The notes beneath the pieces were generated by a model. The model made no database searches and had not been told where the DNA came from. It saw only the letters and a list, made by a program, of their open reading frames with translations. Both the position numbers and the translations under genes were made by a program. Source: Clostridia bacterium (GTDB lineage Bacteria; Bacillota; Clostridia; Oscillospirales; CAG-382). From it: a stretch of DNA of 5,691 nt. The DNA lies in NCBI GenBank assembly GCA_017397605.1, contig JAFQII010000162.1:1-5691 (forward strand), given 5' to 3'. Of the stretch, positions 1 through 4,922 are shown in pieces (the stretch's first letter is position 1; each line of letters starts with the position of its first letter).

Positions 1-1323
1 AGCACCGTTTGCAGCAAAACCATTCACTGCAGTTGTGCCGAAACAAGTTGCCCAAAGCCGGTCACCCGCTTTGATCGGAAATGTTACGGAATAATTTGTA
101 CCCGCAGCATTATTTCCCCATCCGCTTGCAGTATAGTACTCGTTCATCGGCTCTAAAATCGCCCAAAGGTTTGTCCCACCGCATACATTTTGCGGTATAT
201 GCTGCAAGCGATCGCCGAGGCTAAATTTTGCAGATGCGTTAATAACGATATTATCCGTCACGGAAGCGATATTAATTTCCCCGTTATTATAAGCGGAATC
301 AGTGATATCCTTTCCGCCCATCGTAACAGTGACCGTGAGGTTTTCGCCCGACAGTGTCTCACAAAACGTTTTTCCGGCAGAAATCCCCTTATAATAACTG
401 TGTGATGCAGTAGCATTGTTCAGATCGTGCGTTACAGTGTAAACAATATTCTCTCCTGCCTCCATTTCACAATTGGGCAGAATATTATCCAGTATAAAAT
501 CCGCAAGATATGTCATACCTTCTGCGTTTGGGTGAATTCCGTCCGGCATATGTTCTATGCCGAGCAATGATTCGCGGACATCCAAACACCGTACGCCGAA
601 ATGTTCGCAAATCGTTTTATATACGGCATTATACTCTGCAAGTCTTGTATCGCTGTAACTATTTGTATAGGTCGGCAGTAATACAACAAGTTCCGCATCG
701 GGATAAAAATACTGCAAACGCATGATCATAGCTACATACGCATCTGTTACACTTGTCCAAGTTTCGGAAATCAAATCAACCGTTTCCGGAACAGCGGAAG
801 AGTCGAAATCACTTAACGGTCTCCCCTGTATGATATCATTGATACCGCAAAAAGCAAAAATAATGTCCGGCGTGCCGTTGCTACCCAAATTTTGTATTCT
901 GGTCAAAGAAGAAAGGCATGCCTTTGTACCGTCATAGTCGCCGTTGACTTCATCGGTGCAGGCATTATAAACTTCGGTGCTGCGCCAACTGTCGTTGATA
1001 CCCAGCTTTGCATCAAGAGCGTTGATGACTTGCATCCACCAGGTATCGTTGACATCAGTCAAAAGATTGTCTTGCGGATACCTCGCAACATGCGTCAGAT
1101 TAAAGCCGTCTGCGACAGGAATGTACCCATCAAATGTACATGTACTTGCGCCAAGAATAGAAACAACTTTACCTTGGTATGGGTTGTTGTTTTCCTCCTC
1201 GACATATTCGCCTGTACTCTCCACAAGCGCGGAAAACTCCTCTGCCCAAACGGCAAACGTAGTCGAAGGCAGTGCGGAGATCAGCAAAGTGGCTATCAAA
1301 AGAATCGAGATCAGACGTTTCAT
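1..1323 (-). CDS. Secreted SGNH/GDSL-type hydrolase, C-terminus cut by the window edge
   Basis: Reading from the ATG at 1323, the frame stays open for 441 codons and leaves the window at position 1. Residues 1-24 or 1-27 form a Sec signal peptide: MKR, a hydrophobic stretch, then cleavage after TFA or VWA. Residues 53-280 form the SGNH domain: block I ILGAST with the likely nucleophile Ser60, block III GIND (160-163) with Asn162, and block V DGIHPN with Asp261 and His264. Families of this fold are esterases, lipases or carbohydrate deacetylases; the substrate cannot be told here. Residues about 292-366 form a beta-rich surface-protein repeat (VTVTMGGKDIT, then GEINIASVT and NIVINA). A further, incomplete beta-type module with SGWG and KAGDRLWA starts at about 367. 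Block I has Ala where Asp is usual. The protein is likely exported, perhaps cell-wall attached, and acts on outside polymers (inference). Family call good; exact activity unknown. Confidence 0.88.
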   Translation of the reverse strand, partial: MKRLISILLIATLLISALPSTTFAVWAEEFSALVESTGEYVEEENNNPYQGKVVSILGASTCTFDGYIPVADGFNLTHVARYPQDNLLTDVNDTWWMQVINALDAKLGINDSWRSTEVYNACTDEVNGDYDGTKACLSSLTRIQNLGSNGTPDIIFAFCGINDIIQGRPLSDFDSSAVPETVDLISETWTSVTDAYVAMIMRLQYFYPDAELVVLLPTYTNSYSDTRLAEYNAVYKTICEHFGVRCLDVRESLLGIEHMPDGIHPNAEGMTYLADFILDNILPNCEMEAGENIVYTVTHDLNNATASHSYYKGISAGKTFCETLSGENLTVTVTMGGKDITDSAYNNGEINIASVTDNIVINASAKFSLGDRLQHIPQNVCGGTNLWAILEPMNEYYTASGWGNNAAGTNYSVTFPIKAGDRLWATCFGTTAVNGFAANGA

Positions 1324-1332
1324 AATGATATA

Positions 1333-1341
1333 TTCCTTTCC
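1333..1341 (-). promoter_or_regulatory. Ribosome binding site of the SGNH hydrolase gene
   Basis: On the minus strand GGAAAGGAA lies 9 bases before the ATG at 1323. It supports this start, which also gives a complete signal peptide. Confidence 0.75.
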
Positions 1342-1372
1342 GAAGACGGTCATAACGCGTTTTTAATATTTT

Positions 1373-1401
1373 ATTATACACCTTTGACAAGAAAAAAGCA
1401 A
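1373..1401 (-). promoter_or_regulatory. Probable sigma-A promoter of the SGNH hydrolase gene
   Basis: On the minus strand a perfect TATAAT (1373-1378) has TTGCTT (1396-1401) 17 bases upstream, a 4/6 match to the -35 consensus. A better -35 match, TTGTCA (1385-1390), is only 6 bases away and cannot pair with this -10. The start of transcription would fall near 1366, giving a leader of about 43 nt with the SD inside it. The -35 lies in one arm of the inverted repeat at 1393-1431, so a protein bound there could block it (inference). Confidence 0.55.
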
Positions 1402-1431
1402 TGCTTTCTGCATCGAGAGGCAATGCTTTTT
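1393..1431. repeat. AT-rich inverted repeat between the divergent promoters
   Basis: AAAAAGCAATGC (1393-1404) pairs with GCAATGCTTTTT (1420-1431), giving 11 of 12 pairs around a 15-base loop. Because the core is near-palindromic, GCAATGCTTT also appears as a direct repeat (1398-1407 and 1420-1429). Its minus-strand transcript would end in U-rich sequence, so it could be a weak terminator for transcription coming from the right. Its overlap with the hydrolase promoter equally fits an operator. A weaker fold, GTAAA (1441-1445) with TTTAC (1473-1477) and TCCC with GGGA, follows at 1441-1477. Confidence 0.45.
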
Positions 1432-1526
1432 ATCAAAAAAGTAAAGTTCCCCAAGCGATTTCCACAGTGGGATTTACTTTGGGAATTCACCCAACAGGAA
1501 AAAACACAATATTTTTTGATTCCCTA

Positions 1527-1555
1527 TTGACAAACACACATTATGGTGATATAAT
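1527..1555 (+). promoter_or_regulatory. Consensus sigma-A promoter of the trpB T-box unit
   Basis: TTGACA (1527-1532), a 17-base spacer and TATAAT (1550-1555) match the sigma-70/sigma-A consensus exactly. TG at 1547-1548 adds an extended -10. Transcription should start near 1562. Such a strong promoter fits a gene whose control is exerted after initiation, by the T-box. Confidence 0.93.
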
Positions 1556-1561
1556 GCAAAC

Positions 1562-1876
1562 ATCATAGCAAACCGTTGATGCGGAGATAAAGGCGATGAT
1601 GCCCTCACAGAGAGCCCGTGTTGCTGAGAGTCGGGTGGGAAACAAGTCGTCAAATGGACCGCGGAGGGTGCAGTCAAATGCGGCAATACTTGCCGCAGAG
1701 TATTCTGCAACGTACACGGCACACGTCAGCTGCCGGGGGATATAAGCATGCACGGCATGCCGTATCTCAAAAAGAGCATGGCTTTACCATGAATGCAAGG
1801 TGGCACCGCGGATAACGCTTGGTTTATTCGTCCTTGACAGACACACGGATTCTGTCGAGGGCATTTTTGTTTTTAT
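1562..1876 (+). promoter_or_regulatory. Tryptophan-specific T-box riboswitch leader
   Basis: This leader senses uncharged tRNA-Trp and lets transcription continue into trpB only when tryptophan is short. Stem I holds the AGAGAG element (1606-1611 region), a distal loop containing GCTGAGAG, and a specifier stretch AAATGGACC in which TGG (1655-1657) is the Trp codon. A perfect hairpin TGCGGCAA/TTGCCGCA (1679-1697), a GCATGC-acg-GCATGC fold (about 1747-1761) and CATGG/CCATG (1777-1791) follow. The T-box AAGGTGGCACCGCG (1797-1810) differs from the usual AGGGTGGNACCGCG at one early base. Its bulge TGGC (1801-1804) would pair with a tRNA ending GCCA, which suits the G discriminator base of bacterial tRNA-Trp. 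AAGG of the T-box can pair with CCTT (1832-1835), which also belongs to the terminator, so the two folds exclude each other. Position, codon, bulge and downstream gene agree. Confidence 0.93.
1830..1876 (+). terminator. Regulated intrinsic terminator of the T-box leader
   Basis: GTCCTTGACAGA (1830-1841) pairs with TCTGTCGAGGGC (1851-1862) through 12 pairs including two G-U wobbles, with a 9-base loop. A U-rich tail (ATTTTTGTTTTTAT) follows directly. Its 5' arm contains the CCTT needed for the antiterminator, so tRNA binding would prevent it from forming. Confidence 0.9.
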
Positions 1877-1891
1877 ATTCTGATTTTTCTT

Positions 1892-1896
1892 GGAGG
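1892..1896 (+). promoter_or_regulatory. Ribosome binding site of trpB
   Basis: GGAGG lies 8 bases before the ATG at 1905. It decides the start: the upstream in-frame TTG at 1890 overlaps the SD itself and cannot be used. Confidence 0.92.
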
Positions 1897-1904
1897 AACA
1901 AGGT

Positions 1905-3125
1905 ATGAAGATTGGCAACGTTGATTTTGAGACTTATTTCAACAACTATCCCGACAAGGACGGTTATTTTGGCAAGTACGGCGGCGTCTATGTCGACGAC
2001 AAGCTCAAAGCGGCAATGGCAGAGATCACCGAAGCGTATTACTCGATCTGCCAGTCGCGCAAATTTATCGCAGAGCTTCGACGCATCCGCAAGGAGTTCC
2101 AAGGCAGACCGACGCCGATCTCGCACTTGGAGCGTCTCTCCGATGCGTTGGGCGGCAGAGTACAGCTTTACGCCAAGCGCGAGGACCTCAACCACTCGGG
2201 CGCGCACAAGCTCAACCACTGCATGGGCGAGGCGTTGCTCGCCTCTTACATGGGCAAAAAGAAAGTGATTGCAGAAACAGGCGCAGGTCAGCACGGCGTT
2301 GCTTTGGCAACCGCGGCGGCATACTTCGGCTTGGAATGCGACATCTACATGGGCTCCGTCGACATCAAAAAGCAAGCACCCAACGTTGCGCGCATGAAGA
2401 TCCTCGGCGCAAACGTTATCGAAGTCACGCACGGCTTACAGACGCTCAAAGAAGCGGTTGACGCCGCGTTTGACGCATACAGCAAGGAATACAATGACGC
2501 GATCTACTGCATCGGTTCTGTCCTCGGTCCGCACCCGTTCCCGATGATGGTGCGTGATTTCCAGAGCGTCGTCGGCATCGAAGCGCGCGAGCAGTTTATC
2601 GACATGACGGGACATCTTCCTAACGCAATCGTCGCCTGCGTCGGCGGCGGCTCGAACGCGGCAGGTCTTTTTGCAGGATTTTTGAACGATCCCGTAGACA
2701 TCTACGGCATCGAGCCTTTGGGACGCGGTGCCAAGCTCGGCGACCACGCCGCAAGTCTCAAATACGGCACGGAAGGCGTCATGCATGGCTTTAACAGCAT
2801 CATGCTCAAGGATGAAAATGGCGATCCCGCGCCCGTCTACTCGGTTGCAAGCGGTCTGGACTACCCTTCCTCGGGACCAGAGCACGCGTTCCTGCAGGAA
2901 ATCGGCAGAGTCAAGTACGACGTCATCGACGACGAGGAAACGATCGACGCGTTCTACAAGCTGGCACGCATGGAGGGCATTATTCCCGCAATCGAAAGCT
3001 CCCACGCGGTCGCCTACGGCATGAAGCTCGCAAAGCGCATGGAGCACGGCTCCGTCCTCATCAACCTCTCTGGCAGAGGCGACAAGGACATGGATTTTGT
3101 CATTGAAAAGTACGGTATTCGTTGA
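1905..3125 (+). CDS. trpB: Tryptophan synthase beta subunit (indole + L-serine to L-tryptophan)
   Basis: A 406-residue PLP enzyme, near the usual length of about 390-410. TrpB condenses indole with L-serine in the cytoplasm; in most bacteria TrpA supplies the indole through a tunnel. Visible in order: N-terminal [10 protein letters not shown] (21-30), [11 protein letters not shown] (68-78), [14 protein letters not shown] (91-104) with Lys102 as the PLP-binding lysine, AETGAGQHG (123-131) with the catalytic Glu124, [19 protein letters not shown] (204-222), the phosphate-binding GGGSN (247-251), Asp319 in SGLDY, Glu364 in AIESSHA, and LSGRGDKD (388-395) with Ser389. These match canonical TrpB, not the TrpB2 branch. 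Leu103 replaces the Thr or Ile usual after the lysine. The gene is alone behind a Trp T-box and is closed by hairpins and a terminator; no trpA or other trp gene is in the window. It may serve indole salvage, or partner a trpA located elsewhere (inference). Confidence 0.97.
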   Translation: MKIGNVDFETYFNNYPDKDGYFGKYGGVYVDDKLKAAMAEITEAYYSICQSRKFIAELRRIRKEFQGRPTPISHLERLSDALGGRVQLYAKREDLNHSGAHKLNHCMGEALLASYMGKKKVIAETGAGQHGVALATAAAYFGLECDIYMGSVDIKKQAPNVARMKILGANVIEVTHGLQTLKEAVDAAFDAYSKEYNDAIYCIGSVLGPHPFPMMVRDFQSVVGIEAREQFIDMTGHLPNAIVACVGGGSNAAGLFAGFLNDPVDIYGIEPLGRGAKLGDHAASLKYGTEGVMHGFNSIMLKDENGDPAPVYSVASGLDYPSSGPEHAFLQEIGRVKYDVIDDEETIDAFYKLARMEGIIPAIESSHAVAYGMKLAKRMEHGSVLINLSGRGDKDMDFVIEKYGIR

Positions 3126-3126
3126 G

Positions 3127-3186
3127 TTGGGACGCTGTCCCAAACCCTGCATAAGAACCTTTCTTTTTAGAAGAAAGGTTCTTATG
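3127..3186 (+). repeat. Two tandem perfect hairpins directly behind trpB
   Basis: TTGGGAC-gct-GTCCCAA (3127-3143) starts one base after the trpB stop. CATAAGAACCTTTCTT (3150-3165) and its exact complement (3171-3186) form a 16-bp stem with a 5-base loop. Neither is followed by a T-run, so they are poor intrinsic terminators but would protect the 3' end of the mRNA. From memory, intergenic blocks of the type GGG-CTCTG-CCCCAAACCC occur repeatedly in Clostridia genomes, so this may be a copy of a dispersed repeat (inference). A smaller hairpin, CGAAAAC-tgac-GTTTTCG, follows at 3210-3227. Confidence 0.7.
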
Positions 3187-3235
3187 TATCTCCAAAGAAA
3201 ATCTATTGCCGAAAACTGACGTTTTCGGGTGGTGA

Positions 3236-3268
3236 AATAACGGCGGCTTTTGCCGCTGTTATTTTTTT
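3236..3268 (+). terminator. Intrinsic terminator of trpB, shared with the convergent methyltransferase gene
   Basis: AATAACGGCGGC (3236-3247) pairs with GCCGCTGTTATT (3252-3263), including one G-U pair, around a TTTT loop, and seven T residues (3262-3268) follow. In the plus direction this is a textbook terminator. In the minus direction one pair becomes an A-C mismatch and the tail is shorter, so it would work less well. The TAA of the methyltransferase gene (3259-3261) lies inside the 3' arm. Confidence 0.88.
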
Positions 3269-4047
3269 GCAAAAATATCAAGTGTATGATTGGAATACCC
3301 GAGCAGATCGGAGCGCTCGCAGGTGGCGAAGTGGTATTTGAGATACAGCTCATAGGTGGATTCGTCCATTTGAGCGAGCGTCCCCCGCATATGATTGGCA
3401 TAACCGTCCGCCGCAACCAAATGAAGCGGTGTAACATCGAAGTTCTTTCGCAATGCCTCGATTTCTTCCGTGCGGTGCAGTTCAAAAATATCCCACGGAT
3501 TGGAAAACGTATCAAACGTCTCGGGGTCGAGCATACACTGTTTGATGATATTGTGAATCTCGCCGCGGACAAAGCCGTATTGCAAAACGGCTGCATCCGC
3601 CATACAGTACGCGGCAAAGATAACACCCCCGCGTTTGGTCACGCGGATCGCCTCGGAGAGGGCTTGCTTTTTATCTTCTTCCGCAAAAAGATGATACATC
3701 GGTCCAAGCAGAAGGGTAATATCATAGGTATCGCTTGCAAACGCGGTCAGATCGGTTGCGTTGCCCTGTGTGATTGTGACAGGTTCGTCGGGTAGTGTGT
3801 TCTGCTTGAATTGCTCGATGTTATGCTTGAGCAATTCGACCGCATCCACGCGGTAGCCTTGCTGCGCGAGTGCATGGCTGTACCTTCCCGTCGCCGCGCC
3901 GATCTCAAGGATGCGCGCATCGGGATGCAGGTATTTTTGAATATACCTCATAGTCGTGAGGTATTCGACTGCACCGTGGCGCGATGTCAGGCGGTTTTGC
4001 TCGTCATAGTTTTGGTAGTAGCTTTGCAGGTAATCTTTGGTTTCCAT
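3259..4047 (-). CDS. Class I SAM-dependent methyltransferase, substrate unknown
   Basis: A 262-residue cytoplasmic protein with a Rossmann-type methyltransferase core. Motif I is ILEIGAATG (46-54), binding S-adenosylmethionine. The acidic end of strand 2 is VDAVEL with Glu71, which would hold the ribose. NATDL (96-100) carries Asp99 near the adenine. YDITLLLGPMYHL (108-120) is the motif IV region, and RVTKRGG (135-141) is the usual loop before strand 5. A C-terminal half of about 110 residues, rich in aromatic and charged residues, probably covers the active site and sets substrate choice. It resembles general type-11 methyltransferases common in Clostridia; no residue pattern here tells RNA, protein or small-molecule substrates apart. 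The SD GGAGG (4055-4059) lies 7 bases before the ATG. The gene converges on trpB and lies 228 bp behind the YolD-like gene. Its leader carries a terminator-like hairpin, see 4060-4105. Confidence 0.88.
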   Translation of the reverse strand: METKDYLQSYYQNYDEQNRLTSRHGAVEYLTTMRYIQKYLHPDARILEIGAATGRYSHALAQQGYRVDAVELLKHNIEQFKQNTLPDEPVTITQGNATDLTAFASDTYDITLLLGPMYHLFAEEDKKQALSEAIRVTKRGGVIFAAYCMADAAVLQYGFVRGEIHNIIKQCMLDPETFDTFSNPWDIFELHRTEEIEALRKNFDVTPLHLVAADGYANHMRGTLAQMDESTYELYLKYHFATCERSDLLGYSNHTLDIFAKK

Positions 4048-4054
4048 GTTTGTT

Positions 4055-4059
4055 CCTCC
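4055..4059 (-). promoter_or_regulatory. Ribosome binding site of the methyltransferase gene
   Basis: GGAGG on the minus strand, 7 bases before the ATG at 4047. The context GGAGGAACAA is the same as before trpB. It directly follows the U-tract of the upstream hairpin. Confidence 0.9.
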
Positions 4060-4105
4060 AAAATAAAAATGCAGTGCAGGCTATCAAGAAAATAGCTTGC
4101 ACTGC
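4060..4105 (-). terminator. Terminator-like hairpin in the methyltransferase leader, possible attenuator
   Basis: On the minus strand GCAGTGCA-a-GCTAT (4105-4092) pairs with ATAGC-c-TGCACTGC (4084-4071). This gives 13 of 14 pairs with one A-C mismatch and a 7-base loop, followed by ATTTTTATTTT (4070-4060). The SD begins at the next base. Only 23 bases separate the hairpin from the ATG, too few for a separate promoter. Methyltransferase mRNA would therefore have to be read through this structure. It may terminate the upstream YolD transcript, attenuate the methyltransferase gene, or both. Confidence 0.7.
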
Positions 4106-4111
4106 GTTTGT

Positions 4112-4147
4112 CTTATTGTGATCAAAAATACTATTTTTTGCAATAAG
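4112..4147. repeat. Imperfect palindrome upstream of the methyltransferase gene
   Basis: CTTATTG (4112-4118) matches CAATAAG (4141-4147), and inside it CAAAAATA (4123-4130) matches TATTTTTTG (4132-4140) around a single central C. The arms differ by an extra tgat on one side and an extra T on the other. An AT-rich palindrome at this place could be an operator or an mRNA fold. The minus-strand promoter is unclear: TTGTCG with TAGTAT at 18 bases, or TTGCAA with CACAAT at 17, both overlap the palindrome and are only 4/6 matches at the -10. The rest of the 4048-4275 gap shows nothing I can name. Confidence 0.45.
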
Positions 4148-4275
4148 GGTACGACAATGTAAGCCCGTCGCCATGCCAATACATCGCGCAGACGGACCAT
4201 GCAGGAACAAATGCCGCAAAACAGAACATCGTCGTATTCCCTTTCGTCAAAAATGATTGGTTGCAGTATACACGT

Positions 4276-4719
4276 TTATATACGGTTTGTCAAGTATTTT
4301 TTTGAAAGATCGTCAAACAATTCGCCGTCCAGTCCGCAGACAGAACCGAGCATGACGGTACTGCGGTCGGCAAAAGTTAGGGTGCCTTTTTGCAGATCAA
4401 CCGAGAGTACCTCGCCTTCTTTGGTGTGATACGCGCCGCCCGATTTGCGTGCATCGGGGACGAAATACGTGACCTTGACATGCGGCACGTCGGCAAGCGA
4501 CGCAATCAGTTGTTGCAGTTTGCAGTCAAGCTGTTGCGCTTCATCCTCGTCGAGCGCGATACATTCGTCGGTGGTGCGCACCGTCTCGTCGATTGCCTCG
4601 TCGTATCCCGTCAGTGCCGCAAACGGTGCAAACTGCGCCGCACGGCTCTCCGTCGGCATTTGTTTTCTTGTCTTGGAAATATGGTGAGGTAAATGTAAAA
4701 TGTCTTGATAGTTTTTCAT
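4276..4719 (-). CDS. YolD-like protein, partner gene of the Y-family polymerase
   Basis: A 147-residue soluble protein. It opens with YQDILHLPHHISK (4-16), then the family hallmark RAAQFAPFAALTGYD (26-40), a charged helical stretch (41-75, LDEDEAQQLDCKLQQLI), and a beta-rich C-terminal part with VTYFVPDARKSGGAY (83-97) and EVLSVDLQKGTLTFAD (103-118) that resembles a small barrel. The family is found next to translesion polymerase genes in Firmicutes and their phages (for example yqjX and yolD in Bacillus subtilis). Its molecular role is not established; a regulatory or accessory part in damage tolerance is assumed. The start at 4719 is chosen because the conserved YxDILHLPHH begins 3 residues later. 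There is no visible SD. A longer reading from 4896 only translates the hairpin-rich spacer. The 201 bp gap to the polymerase is unusually long for this pair. Confidence 0.88.
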   Translation of the reverse strand: MKNYQDILHLPHHISKTRKQMPTESRAAQFAPFAALTGYDEAIDETVRTTDECIALDEDEAQQLDCKLQQLIASLADVPHVKVTYFVPDARKSGGAYHTKEGEVLSVDLQKGTLTFADRSTVMLGSVCGLDGELFDDLSKKYLTNRI

Positions 4720-4752
4720 AACGTTTAAACAAATATAATAAATTGCGTCGCT

Positions 4753-4922
4753 CCCGCAGACCGCGCTCTGTGGGAAAAGACACCGATCAATGTTTTGATC
4801 GCCGCGCGAGCGAAAAGCGATCAAAATTCGCGCCATGCGCGAACCCCGCAGGGGCTCTCCCCTCGCGGAAGAGGGGTGGAAACCGTCTGAAAACATGCGT
4901 GTTCAGACGAACGCGAAGCGTT
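4753..4922. repeat. Cluster of back-to-back inverted repeats between the polymerase and YolD genes
   Basis: Nearly every base of this spacer lies in an inverted repeat. CCCGCAGA/TCTGTGGG (4753-4774, one G-U). GATCAA/TTGATC (4785-4800). TTTTGATCGC/GCGATCAAAA (4793-4826), which competes with the previous one. TTCGCGC/GCGCGAA (4827-4843). CCCC/GGGG (4844-4854). CCCCTC/GAGGGG (4859-4876). CGTCTGAA/TTCAGACG (4884-4909). AACGC/GCGTT (4910-4922), which overlaps the polymerase stop codon. The stretch has no convincing reading frame. It could be a dispersed palindromic element, a structured RNA, or a compound terminator. From memory, the CTCTCCCCTCGCGGAAGAGGGG core resembles intergenic repeats common in Clostridia, but this needs a search. 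Confidence 0.8.

Noticed and set aside
892..1530. A 212-codon plus-strand frame opposite the hydrolase gene
   Set aside because: The opposite strand has a signal peptide and SGNH motifs; this frame shows no family features and runs through the promoter region.
1890..1904. TTG at 1890 as the trpB start
   Set aside because: It overlaps the SD (1892-1896), which is ideally spaced for the ATG at 1905.
1824..2432. A 202-codon minus-strand frame over the start of trpB
   Set aside because: It is a shadow of trpB codon bias, has no SD, and overlaps the T-box terminator.
2436..3626. A 396-codon open frame on the minus strand across trpB and the end of the methyltransferase gene
   Set aside because: It lies antisense to trpB, whose motifs are complete, crosses the terminator at 3236-3268, and its translation is rich in Arg, Cys and His with no recognisable domain.
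4050..4090. A promoter inside the methyltransferase hairpin (TTGATA with TATTTT at 16 bases)
   Set aside because: The transcript would begin at or after the SD, so the ribosome binding site would be lost.
4720..4896. N-terminal extension of the YolD-like protein to an ATG at 4896
   Set aside because: The added 59 residues translate the inverted-repeat spacer, while the conserved YolD start follows the ATG at 4719 directly.
4753..4922. CRISPR array in the repeat-rich spacer
   Set aside because: The repeats are inverted and all different; there are no equal-length direct repeats with unique spacers.
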